Below, piece after piece: positions 36,021 to 44,173 of a DNA stretch of 64,000 bases. The stretch comes from Gemmatimonadota bacterium. Its GTDB lineage: Bacteria > Gemmatimonadota > Gemmatimonadetes > Palauibacterales > KS3-K002. Below the pieces are notes generated by a model. It was not told the DNA's origin. It searched no databases and worked only from the letters and a program-made list of their open reading frames with translations. Every line of letters begins with the position of its first letter. Positions within the stretch are counted from its first letter, which is position 1. Position numbers and translations under genes: made by a program. The DNA lies in assembly GCA_020344215.1 (NCBI GenBank), contig CP070815.1, positions 504,946-568,945 on the forward strand, read 5' to 3'.

Positions 36021-38309
36021 CTAGTCGGCTGCGGGGACCCAGATGCGAACGGGCCGGAACCCCTCCAAGAGCAACCGGTACTCGGCGGCGTCGTTGGGGA
36101 TCTCGAACGCTAGCCTGTAGTTGAGGGTGGTAGCCGCGTCAATCTGCGGCGCTGGGACGCTAAAGGGTCCGGGCATCCCCAAGATCAGCGTCTCCCTACC
36201 GAACACCTCGGTGACTGTGCCCGTAAGCCGCCGCAACGTACCGTCGGGCCCGAGCAGGCTCAAGCCCGTCGCTGGGTCTAGGGAGAGGCTGTGTGCTGTG
36301 CGGTCTCTCAGGGCGGACTCGGCGGGCCGCAGGGTCAGGGCGACCTCGATGTAGCGGCCGCTCTCGGGAGCCATGCCCGTATAGTCGGCGCGTGGTGCGG
36401 CGCTCTCCACCCGCAGCTCCCAGCCGGCCGGTCCTGACACCCACTCGCCGGTGAGATAGAACTCGAAGAGGTCTGCACCGCCGAACTTGAGGTGTCTGTC
36501 GAACCAGCGGAGCTGGCGGAAGAAGAGGTCGCTGCGCCGACGCGGCGACACTGCCGGGCCTGCGCCACTCGAGAGCTCGACGTACTCGACCGGGCGTCCC
36601 AGGTCGCTCAGAGCTTGGTACAGTTCCGCGGGCTGGGTGCGAGGGACGAGCGTGTCGAAGTCGTCCGGGCCTTCGATGATGAGAAGCGGCGTGTGGATGC
36701 TCCGGGCGTTCGCCGTTGCCGAGCGATCGGGGGCGGGTGCAGCGAAGGCCGGCGCCGTCCAGCCCGACGAGCTCGCGGCTTCGAAGACGGCCACGGCGGC
36801 GCCGAACCTCGGCGTAGTCGTGAGCGTCCAGCTGGTCATCTCGGCGCCGTAGCCGCTGCCGTAGATGGCCAGTCGCTGCGGATCGGCGATGCCCATCCCG
36901 ATCACGGCATCGAGGCCGGCCACGAGATCGACGATGTCGCCGCCCGCCAGATCGCTGCGGCGCGCAGTGGCGAAATCTTCGCCGTATCCGCTGCTGCCAC
37001 GTGGATTGGGCGCGAGCACCGCATAGCCTTGGGCGGCGAAGAGCTGGAAGTCGCCGCGGCTGGTGAGAACGTCGCGGGCCCGGGTCCTCGGCCCAGCCTG
37101 CACATTCACCAGCAGCGGATAGCGGCGGCCCTCCTGGTAGTCGATGGGATAGACCAGCAGTCCCTCGATGTTCAACCCGTCGGGCGCCGTCCACCGAATC
37201 ACCTGCTGTCGGCCCAGCCGCCAATCTCGCGTGGCTGCGTTGAACTCGGTGAGGCGTTCGAACCGCCCGTCCGCGAAGTGCCACAGCTCGCCTGCAGCCG
37301 TCGCCGACTCGAGTGCGGCGAATATCGATGCGCCGGCCGGTGTCGCGTCGAAGGAGCCGACGTTGTACCCGCCCTGCGCGACGGCACGGACGGCACCGTC
37401 GCCGCGGATGGCGAACAGATGTGTCTGCGTTCCCAGAGCTGCCGTGAACAGCAGATCGCCGCCCGGCGGCCAGCAGTGTTCTACGACTGCTCGATCGAAG
37501 GAGTCGGTGAGCACCTGGGGCGTACCGCCGGATGCGGGTACGCTGAGCAGCTCGGTCTGCGAGTACGTGTCCGCCGGGTGTTGCGGCGCTTGGAAGACGA
37601 CGGTGCGGCTGTCGGGCGACCATATCGGCGCTACTTCGGGCCCCGGGCGGCTCGTGAGCCGGCGCGTGCGCTGGGCCGCCGGATCGAGGATGCGGAGGTC
37701 GTAGTTGAGGTAGTCCGCGGCGGCGCCGCTGCCGTTCGTGCTGTAGACGATCGCCGCACCGTCGGGACTCACGGCGATCTCGCGGATTCCGGGGTCGCCG
37801 CCCCAGACATATTCCGCTGTGCCACCGGGGACGAGCACCTTCCAGATCTCGCGAGCGCTGCTCGCCGTGCCGCCGGTGAGTGCGTAAATGGAGCCGTCTG
37901 GGGCCCAACCGTAGTCGAGCACGCCGCCCGGGATCTCGCTCAACTGGAGTGGCGGATCGTCGCTAGAGACTCCCAGGAGCCAGAGCTGCGGCTCGTCGTC
38001 CGTGTCCTGACCACGGCTTACGAAGGAGATCGAAGCGCCGTCCAGCGACCAGCGCGGAGCGCTTATGTCCGTGAAGCCGGTCGCCACGGTGCGTGCCCCT
38101 GTGGCCGGCCGCCACACATAGAGCTCGGTCCGGTACCCGTTCTCTTCCAGCGCGGCACGCATCGAGGTGAACGCCACCGACCCGCCGTCCGGCGAAACCT
38201 GCACGGCGCTCAAGTGCCTGAGCGCCAGGTACTCCTCGATCGTCACGGGAGCCTGCGGCGTCTGAGTGCCCTGGATCGGGATCAGAAAGAGAAGAAGGGA
38301 GAGATACAT
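36021..38309 (-). CDS. S9 prolyl-oligopeptidase-like protein lacking catalytic Ser and His (pseudoenzyme)
   Basis: 762 residues from ATG 38309, with a short signal-like N-terminus (LSLLLFLIPIQG). Residues about 30-440 are a WD40/TolB-like propeller (VQVSPDGGSVAFTS, PIWSPDSRTVVFQAP). Residues 470-660 are an alpha/beta-hydrolase domain. The nucleophile elbow reads IYGSGYGAEMTSW where active S9 enzymes have GGSYGGYMTSW, so the Ser position holds Gly (a Ser precedes it). The His loop reads SSGAGPAV instead of a GHG-type turn. The Asp loop (EGPDDFDTLV) is kept. A C-terminal beta domain follows. It may bind but not cleave peptides. The gene is intact, so this looks like repurposing rather than decay. 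Confidence 0.8.
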   Translation of the reverse strand: MYLSLLLFLIPIQGTQTPQAPVTIEEYLALRHLSAVQVSPDGGSVAFTSMRAALEENGYRTELYVWRPATGARTVATGFTDISAPRWSLDGASISFVSRGQDTDDEPQLWLLGVSSDDPPLQLSEIPGGVLDYGWAPDGSIYALTGGTASSAREIWKVLVPGGTAEYVWGGDPGIREIAVSPDGAAIVYSTNGSGAAADYLNYDLRILDPAAQRTRRLTSRPGPEVAPIWSPDSRTVVFQAPQHPADTYSQTELLSVPASGGTPQVLTDSFDRAVVEHCWPPGGDLLFTAALGTQTHLFAIRGDGAVRAVAQGGYNVGSFDATPAGASIFAALESATAAGELWHFADGRFERLTEFNAATRDWRLGRQQVIRWTAPDGLNIEGLLVYPIDYQEGRRYPLLVNVQAGPRTRARDVLTSRGDFQLFAAQGYAVLAPNPRGSSGYGEDFATARRSDLAGGDIVDLVAGLDAVIGMGIADPQRLAIYGSGYGAEMTSWTLTTTPRFGAAVAVFEAASSSGWTAPAFAAPAPDRSATANARSIHTPLLIIEGPDDFDTLVPRTQPAELYQALSDLGRPVEYVELSSGAGPAVSPRRRSDLFFRQLRWFDRHLKFGGADLFEFYLTGEWVSGPAGWELRVESAAPRADYTGMAPESGRYIEVALTLRPAESALRDRTAHSLSLDPATGLSLLGPDGTLRRLTGTVTEVFGRETLILGMPGPFSVPAPQIDAATTLNYRLAFEIPNDAAEYRLLLEGFRPVRIWVPAAD

Positions 38310-38390
38310 CGTCCGCTGGCGTCGCCTCCAACCCGGGTCATCACCGCTGGGATGGCCCGGAAATTGGGACAATCGCGCAGGCGGCACAAG

Positions 38391-38861
38391 CTAGTTGTCG
38401 TTCGTCTGGACGGCCTCCTGCGTGGTAGGCTCTTGGATCTCGTTCTGGAGACCGTCGGTGAGAAGCAGCCATGCTGCTGCCACGATGGCCCAAAGGGTGA
38501 AAACGGCCACGCCGCCGAGAATTGCGTTCCGCCAGGTGAAGAGGCGGGCAATGCCAGTCGATTCCCGGACGACCGTGATCTGCTCGCCGTCGTCCGCGAT
38601 CTCGACGTCGACGTGTAAGGTCGGGTCTGAGCGACCAATGGCGGGTACCCCACGCTGGATGTACGCAGTGATGATGATGACTGGGAGGCCGACAAGAAGA
38701 AGGATAGCAGAGAAGGGGACGAACCAGCCGGGCAAGCTTCGGTACTCGGTCATGGCGCGGGCCACGCTAAAGGCAACCCAGGCGAACAAGGAATAGGCAG
38801 CGAAAACCTGCCAGAGGAATCGCCGGTGAACCTCACCCAGCAGTCGTTTGAGACGTTGCAT
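38391..38861 (-). CDS. Membrane protein with LWQVFAAY-type helical module
   Basis: 156 residues with three TM helices: RFLWQVFAAYSLFAWVAFSV, FVPFSAILLLVGLPVIIITAY and AILGGVAVFTLWAIVAAAWL. The opening phrase HRRFLWQVFAAY and the LPGWFVPFSAILLLVGLPV stretch match a membrane module that in Gemmatimonadota-like genomes is often attached to kinases, adenylate cyclases or TPR proteins. Here it stands alone. It precedes the S9-like gene by about 80 bases. Function unknown. Confidence 0.6.
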   Translation of the reverse strand: MQRLKRLLGEVHRRFLWQVFAAYSLFAWVAFSVARAMTEYRSLPGWFVPFSAILLLVGLPVIIITAYIQRGVPAIGRSDPTLHVDVEIADDGEQITVVRESTGIARLFTWRNAILGGVAVFTLWAIVAAAWLLLTDGLQNEIQEPTTQEAVQTNDN

Positions 38862-38969
38862 AAAGGACCTCTACCGCACCGCTATTCTCCGCTGGTGGCC
38901 GCCGCGGAGACGGACACGGTCGTACAAGATGGGGCCCCCGAGCGATAGGATCAACGAGCCCCGGCCGAG

Positions 38970-39869
38970 CTAAGGTGACAGCGACGCATCGTAGGTCAAT
39001 ACGAATTCAAGGAACTTCGAGATCTCCACCATGTCTCGGCCCATGAAGCGGATGCTGTGGGAATCGGTGCGCTCCACGATGGGCAGGTAGGCGAGCATCT
39101 CCGACGGCCTGTAGTTCTTGAAGACCAGGTCGAGGGTGATCGGCGTCTCGAGCACGTAGGAGTCGAAATCGCCGATGCGCCCGACAGCGCTCGTGACCTT
39201 CTCGCGAATCAGGTTGTAGGCGACCCCGGGCATGAGAGTTCGCGCCGATTGATAGCTGATCGCCTGCTTCACCACAGCGCCCTCGATTTCGCCTATGAGC
39301 TTGCGTGTTTCCTCCAGCGCGGCGTCGTCACCGGAGATCATGATTACCGGGACCCCGAAGTGGCCGGCGATGGCCGCGTTGATGCCCGCCTCGGGCATCG
39401 CGGTGCCGTTCAAGTAGATCCCTGCGAGCCGGCCGCTGGAAAACGTGTGGGCGCGGACTCCTGTCGGGTTGTTGGTGCTCGAGTGGTAGCCGATGAAGAT
39501 GACAGCGTCAAACGTCTCGTCGATCCCCTCCATCATCATCAGCGGGCGCGGCCAGGATCTGATGAGCGTCACGTCAGCCGGCAGCCTGTCGATCAGCAGG
39601 TTCTCCCCGTTGCCGTGAGAGTCGCTGATGACGAACTCGGTGGCGCCGGCCGCACGAGCGCCCTCGATGGCGGCGTTCACCTCCGCGGTCATCCACTCGC
39701 GAGCCTTCGAGTACTCGAACCCCGAGGGCCCAAGGTGATCGCTGCTGACGACGCCGACGACACCCTCCATGTCGACGGAAATGTAGATCTTGTATCCGTC
39801 CTGTGCGTTGAGCTGGGCGCTCGGCAGCGCCACAATCAAGAATGCGTAAAGCGAAGCCGTCGCTCTCAT
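38970..39869 (-). CDS. Exported M55-family D-aminopeptidase (DppA-like)
   Basis: 299 residues from ATG 39869, chosen to give a Sec signal (SLYAFLIVALPSAQLNAQ). Zinc-binding motifs of the DppA family are visible: SVDMEGVVGV, ISDSHGNGENLL and FIGYHSS. DppA cleaves D-Ala-D-Ala-type dipeptides in the cytoplasm in Bacillus. Here a signal peptide suggests a periplasmic role, perhaps peptidoglycan peptide recycling. The upstream in-frame start at 39920 gives a basic extension before the signal and is rejected. Confidence 0.85.
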   Translation of the reverse strand: MRATASLYAFLIVALPSAQLNAQDGYKIYISVDMEGVVGVVSSDHLGPSGFEYSKAREWMTAEVNAAIEGARAAGATEFVISDSHGNGENLLIDRLPADVTLIRSWPRPLMMMEGIDETFDAVIFIGYHSSTNNPTGVRAHTFSSGRLAGIYLNGTAMPEAGINAAIAGHFGVPVIMISGDDAALEETRKLIGEIEGAVVKQAISYQSARTLMPGVAYNLIREKVTSAVGRIGDFDSYVLETPITLDLVFKNYRPSEMLAYLPIVERTDSHSIRFMGRDMVEISKFLEFVLTYDASLSP

Positions 39870-40042
39870 CGCGCTCCTCACCAGGTTGATATGTAGGCCA
39901 CGAAGCGGCCTGTAGAACATGGTCTGCCGGGGTGCGAGGTTGGGGTGTGTAAGTTAGGTATCTGATTAAAGATGAGCAATTCAATGCCATCAGCTTACAT
40001 ATCTCCCAGCCCCGGATCTAAAATCGGCTCCGATACCAGATT

Positions 40043-40059
40043 GTTACAAAGCGGTTACA
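40043..40059 (+). promoter_or_regulatory. PHO-box-like direct repeat
   Basis: GTTACA-aagcg-GTTACA: two identical hexamers with an 11-base period, as in PhoB/PhoP boxes, about 65 bases upstream of the pstS remnant. The 254-base gap 39870-40123 otherwise shows no gene. Confidence 0.45.
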
Positions 40060-40123
40060 TGCTCTTCTCACGGCGGGCGTAGCTTCCATCCACCATCGGG
40101 AAAGACCGAGAAGGAAGAGCGCG

Positions 40124-40379
40124 ATGAAGAGATATCTCGGGACGGCGTGCAGAGCTCGAGTCCTGCTGGCGGCCCCCATATTGGCCGTGCTGCCAGGCTG
40201 TGAGGGCCGGGCGCCCGGACGCCGCGCCCGAGGGTCGGGTGCACATAGACGGGTCTAGCACGGTGTACCCGATCACCGAGGCGGTCGTGGAGGAATTCCA
40301 GGCCGCGAACCGGAGGATCCGCGTCGCTGTTGGCGTGTCGGGCACCGGCGGCGGCTTCGAGAAGTTCTGCGCTGGATGA
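40124..40379 (+). pseudogene. pstS: pstS remnant (phosphate-binding protein, N-terminal fragment, frameshifted)
   Basis: Starts with ATG 40124 behind GGAAGAG. A lipoprotein signal ends in LPGCEG. About 35 codons in, the frame must shift to continue ([33 protein letters not shown]), the conserved N-terminal start of PstS. It then stops at 40377-40379. PstS is normally over 300 residues; only about 80 codons remain. The break joins directly to a pstB tail, so pstS C-terminus, pstC, pstA and most of pstB are absent. Confidence 0.85.
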
Positions 40380-40438
40380 TCTTCACCAGCCTGGACGATG
40401 CGCGCACCGAGGCGTAGATCACGGGCCGGTTCGGATAG
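40379..40438 (+). pseudogene. pstB: pstB remnant (last 19 codons, one nonsense change)
   Basis: In frame from 40379: [24 protein letters not shown]. PstB proteins end in IFTNP...TEDYITGRFG, so the Tyr codon before ITGRFG appears mutated to TAG (40415-40417). The true stop is at 40436-40438. It is immediately fused to the pstS fragment. Confidence 0.8.
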
Positions 40439-40450
40439 TAGGTAAAGACG

Positions 40451-40892
40451 ATGGCGCGCACACACTTCGAACAGAAACTGGACGACCTCACAGGGCGCCT
40501 CGTCGCCATGTCGCGCATGATCGAGGTGCTGATCGAGAAGGCGCTCGAGGCGCTGCGCGAGCGGGACGTCAGCAAGGCCGAGGCCGTAATACTCGGCGAT
40601 CGCGCAGGAAATGCTGCGCGATGTCCTAGATTCCTTCGTGCAACATGACGCCGATAAAGCTCGCAGCGTGCTGCAGCGCGACGATCGGGTGGATCGGCTG
40701 CACGAGTCGCACCTGCGGTCGATGATCACTATGATGATGGAGTCGCCCCGGCAAATCGGAGCGGCGTTGTCACTGATCCTGATAGGCCGTAACATCGAGC
40801 GTGTCGCCGATCTGGCCACGAACATCGGCGAGGATGTCGTATACCTGGTAGAGGGTAAGACGATTCGCCATCCCGCTGTGCCACACCGGTAG
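40451..40892 (+). pseudogene. phoU: phoU with internal deletion and frameshift
   Basis: The N-terminal part from ATG 40451 reads [18 protein letters not shown] and [17 protein letters not shown]. Near 40596 the frame changes and continues as [19 protein letters not shown], then [20 protein letters not shown] and [11 protein letters not shown], the second PhoU repeat. About 75 residues (the helices between the repeats) are missing compared with the usual 220. PhoU normally represses the PhoR/PhoB system through PstB; this copy cannot be functional as is. Confidence 0.85.
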
Positions 40893-40924
40893 CGCCTGTT
40901 TGGCCGCTGCCACTCGTCAGTCAC

Positions 40925-40955
40925 AGCCGGCGACGTCGAGGTCGCCGGCTGTTTT
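40925..40955 (+). terminator. Rho-independent terminator after phoU remnant
   Basis: AGCCGGCGAC / GTCGCCGGCT form a perfect 10-bp stem with a 6-base loop (GTCGAG), followed by GTTTTG. This is a strong intrinsic terminator that ends the former pst-phoU transcript just before the MscS gene. Confidence 0.8.
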
Positions 40956-40973
40956 GCCTTGGAGGGTAAAGAA

Positions 40974-42026
40974 ATGAACCTGACGTGGAGTGAGATTCAG
41001 GCGATCGCGATACCGGCGGCGATCGCAGTGCTCGGCTTCGTTGTCGGCCTCGTGGTGCGCAGGACGGTCATGCGCAAGCTGAGCAAAGTCGCCGACGCCA
41101 CCCGCACGGTTGTCGATGATGTCGTGCTCGCCGCTGTCCACGGGCCGGTCGTCATGTGGTTCATGATCGCCGGCCTCTACGCCGCGGTCCAGATTACCAC
41201 GTTGCCCGAGCGGATCACTGCTCTGATCCAGCAGTTGCTGCTCATCCTGGTGATCTTCTCGATCACCTGGGCAGTAGCGCGTATCGTGGCGGCGCTGGTG
41301 GAGAACGGGGCGAAGCGCGCACCGGAGACGCTGCCGGGCGCCACCCTGGTGACCAACCTGGCCCGCATCACCGTGCTGGCGATCGGTATCCTGGTCATCC
41401 TTCAGACGCTCGGTATCTCGATAGCACCGATCATCACCGCCCTCGGGGTCGGGGGGTTGGCCGTGGCGTTGGCGCTACAGGACACGCTGGCGAATCTGTT
41501 CGCCGGAGTGCACATACTGGTGTCACGCCAGCTTCGACCGGGCGACTATGTGAAGTTAGATTCCGGTGAGGAAGGGTACGTGATGGACGTGACGTGGCGG
41601 CAGACGACGATCCGGCAGCTGCCTAACAACATAATCATCGTACCGAACAAGCAGATCGCCAGCACGATCACGACCAACTATCACCTCCCCGAGCAGGAGT
41701 TGTCGGTCTTGGTGCCGGTCGGTGTGCACTACGACAGCGACCTGGAGCATGTGGAGCGTGTCACGATCGAGGTGGCCAAACAGACGCTCGAGACGGTGGA
41801 AGGCGGTGTTCCGAGCTGGGAACCCTTCATCCGCTACGCGGCGTTCGCCGACTCGAGTATCAACTTCAACGTAATCTTGAGGGGACAGGAGTACGTGAGC
41901 CAGTACCTGCTGAAGCACGAGTTCATCAAGCGACTACATAAGCGATACGAAGAAGAGGGAATAGTGATTCCGTTCCCGATAAGAACGGTTGTGATGCAAG
42001 ATGGTCTGAAGGTAGCCACCGGGTAG
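40974..42026 (+). CDS. MscS-family mechanosensitive ion channel
   Basis: 350 residues from ATG 40974 (GGAGGG nine to ten bases upstream). Three to four TM helices precede the MscS pore helix ([23 protein letters not shown]), followed by the beta domain ([20 protein letters not shown] and [14 protein letters not shown]) and an alpha/beta C-terminal domain. It gates in response to membrane tension and releases solutes on osmotic downshock. A TTG in frame at 40959 is the alternative start but has no ribosome binding site. Confidence 0.9.
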   Translation: MNLTWSEIQAIAIPAAIAVLGFVVGLVVRRTVMRKLSKVADATRTVVDDVVLAAVHGPVVMWFMIAGLYAAVQITTLPERITALIQQLLLILVIFSITWAVARIVAALVENGAKRAPETLPGATLVTNLARITVLAIGILVILQTLGISIAPIITALGVGGLAVALALQDTLANLFAGVHILVSRQLRPGDYVKLDSGEEGYVMDVTWRQTTIRQLPNNIIIVPNKQIASTITTNYHLPEQELSVLVPVGVHYDSDLEHVERVTIEVAKQTLETVEGGVPSWEPFIRYAAFADSSINFNVILRGQEYVSQYLLKHEFIKRLHKRYEEEGIVIPFPIRTVVMQDGLKVATG

Positions 42027-42066
42027 GCTTGGAGCCGAGACGGTCACAGAAGCTGGACAAAAGGGG

Positions 42067-43611
42067 TCAGAAGGTAAGTCCGCTCCTCGTTACCTCCATC
42101 GCCAGCCCTTCCATCATCTCCAGACCGTAGCCCGTCCCGAGATCGATCGAGCGCGGTGAGTGCCACTCGAGCGGGTCGCCGGCCGTCTCGATGTGCAACG
42201 TAGCGAGACCGAGCCGGCGCTGGAACGGTGACTGCCGCAGGTGGAGCGCCTGGATCTTGCGTGCCGGCACGATGTAGATCCTGCGGTTCCAGAGCCCCTC
42301 CCTGACGAGCACGTAGGTGCCGGCGCGAGCATGGCCCAGGTGACGGTAGTGGGCGTGGGCGAGCAACCAGGCGGGCAGGAGCGCCGCCGCCAGCAGGAGG
42401 CCCTCCGGGGTAGTGGCCAGCGTCAGTGCGGCGGTCGCCGCGATGACAACGAGCGCCCGGCGTATGAACAGCCGCCGCCGCGCACGCGGATGCGCAGGGC
42501 GCCACTCGACCGTCTTCCAGTCGAAGTCCGGGTACACCGTGTGCAGGTACTCGGTAAGCTCGCTCGTACGAATAATCGGCGCGAGTGTCTCCATCCGCTC
42601 GTCCGCCTTCACGCCCGGGCCGTAGCCGGCGGTCTGTACGCGGACCGAAGCCAGCTTCAGCCAGCGTCGCAGGATCGGCTCCTCGATCTGCACGTTCTGG
42701 ACGCGGCTCCTGCGGAAGCCCTTCTCGCGCCGCGTGAGCAGCCCGTAGCTCACCTGTAGCTCGTTTCCGAACTGCCTGAGGGTGAAATCGAAGTAGCGTA
42801 TCACGCTGGCGAACACCGAGACCGCCCAGCCGGCCAGCCCGAAGAAGATGCCGAGCACAAAGACGCCGACGAAGAAGGCCCCCATGTCGTGCTGAATCGT
42901 CTCGACCAGACTCTGCACCGCAGCGCCGGATTCCACGTACTCAGGTGGCAGGAAGCGGCCGAGTATCCGGTCGGTGGGCATGAAGTTGAACAGGTAGTCG
43001 CCGCCGAGCAGTGCACCTACCAGGACCCCAGCGCGGTTGGATGTCGCTCCGGCGATGGCCAGCTGGAGTGGCGTTGCGCGATGCAGGGCGGATTCAGGCA
43101 CCGGGTATGGCCCTACAGGCTGCTCCGGCAACGCCGCGGCTTCGCCCGCGACCGTCGGGGGCACGGCCTGCGGCGCCTGACGTGCCAGGCCGACAAGCCG
43201 CGCTCTCAAGCGGAGACCTTCTTCACGGCTGACGACGTGCAGCGTGGCTTCCGTCGCTTGGCCGCCGGCGGTCTCGATTCGGGCGGTCGTCACACGGAGG
43301 AGCTGCTGGAGAAGTCCGGCACGCAGGTCGACGTTCTGGATTCGGGAACGCGGGATCACACGTCTTTTCCGGAATAGCACACCGCGAGTGATGATCAAGC
43401 CGTCATCTGTGACGCGGTAGCGAAAGCGTAGATAGGAGAGAGTGATCCAGGCGGCGGCGACCAACGTGAAGCCGACTACGATGACGACGGCCGCGCCTCG
43501 CCCCAGCGATGCGGCGAACACGCCGATGATGAACGCGTAGAGAAGCTGGAACGCTCGCAGCAGTGGCGTGACCGGATGCAGCCGCGCCCAGCCGTTCGCT
43601 TCGTCAGACAC
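42067..43611 (-). CDS. YdbT-type membrane protein with tandem bacterial PH domains
   Basis: 514 residues from GTG 43611, which overlaps the upstream stop. Pairs of TM helices alternate with three bPH2 (DUF304) domains (YRVTDDGLIITRGVLFRKR, NELQVSYGLLTRREKGFR, YVLVREGLWNRRIYIVP), each followed by an IQ/RIQNV-like motif (RSRIQNVDLR, RSRVQNVQI, ARKIQALHL). The family (YdbT/YdbS) is membrane-bound and of unknown function, possibly in membrane homeostasis. Confidence 0.8.
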   Translation of the reverse strand: MSDEANGWARLHPVTPLLRAFQLLYAFIIGVFAASLGRGAAVVIVVGFTLVAAAWITLSYLRFRYRVTDDGLIITRGVLFRKRRVIPRSRIQNVDLRAGLLQQLLRVTTARIETAGGQATEATLHVVSREEGLRLRARLVGLARQAPQAVPPTVAGEAAALPEQPVGPYPVPESALHRATPLQLAIAGATSNRAGVLVGALLGGDYLFNFMPTDRILGRFLPPEYVESGAAVQSLVETIQHDMGAFFVGVFVLGIFFGLAGWAVSVFASVIRYFDFTLRQFGNELQVSYGLLTRREKGFRRSRVQNVQIEEPILRRWLKLASVRVQTAGYGPGVKADERMETLAPIIRTSELTEYLHTVYPDFDWKTVEWRPAHPRARRRLFIRRALVVIAATAALTLATTPEGLLLAAALLPAWLLAHAHYRHLGHARAGTYVLVREGLWNRRIYIVPARKIQALHLRQSPFQRRLGLATLHIETAGDPLEWHSPRSIDLGTGYGLEMMEGLAMEVTRSGLTF

Positions 43612-44077
43612 GGTCGTCGAGTTCCTCAAGTCGCGCGAGATCCTCACGCAGTCGCTCTGCCTCCTCGGCGGCGAGCCCGGGTATCTCGGCATCGGCGCCG
43701 CGGGTGCCTGCCGTGTAGATGATCAGGGAGTTGAGCCCCAGCCAGCGCTGCAACGGTGAAGAGCGAGTGTCCACGTGCTGGATGCGCACCCGCGGTATGA
43801 GCGAGCGCGACCGCCACAAGACTCCCTTTACGATCAAGACACGATCGGCCTCGACCTGCCATCGCCAGAAGCGGTAACGGAGGCCCGGCCACAGTACGGA
43901 GAACCCGATAAGCGGAAGCGCGGCGAGGCCGGCGATGACGCCCGGGGCGAGGAGCCGGATGCCCTCGGGTGCAAGGACCACACCTTCAACGAGGCCGGCT
44001 ATCGCGGTCAGCGGCAGCGCGAAGACTAGGCCGGTGAGCCTCCAGACGGTCGTTACGCGCTGGTCGAGTGGGTTCAA
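43604..44077 (-). CDS. YdbS-type PH-domain membrane protein
   Basis: 157 residues: two TM helices (LVFALPLTAIAGLVEGVVL and LLAPGVIAGLAALPLIGF) and one bPH2 domain (WRWQVEADRVLIVKGVLWR, PRVRIQHVDTRSSPLQRWL). The stop overlaps the GTG of the YdbT-type gene, the usual ydbS-ydbT order. Confidence 0.8.
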   Translation of the reverse strand: MNPLDQRVTTVWRLTGLVFALPLTAIAGLVEGVVLAPEGIRLLAPGVIAGLAALPLIGFSVLWPGLRYRFWRWQVEADRVLIVKGVLWRSRSLIPRVRIQHVDTRSSPLQRWLGLNSLIIYTAGTRGADAEIPGLAAEEAERLREDLARLEELDDRV

Positions 44078-44173
44078 TCATCCCCCCGGTCACGAGGTAG
44101 CGCGGGCACCTGGTCGACCCCGAAAGATGCATCGGTCGGCGCGCTGCCGCGAACGTTCTATCGGCTGTATTCC

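Noticed and set aside
36492-38618. 708-residue plus-strand ORF opposite the S9 gene
   Set aside because: High-GC antisense shadow: Arg/Gly/Ala-rich, no domain, no ribosome binding site, while the minus strand carries clear S9 motifs.
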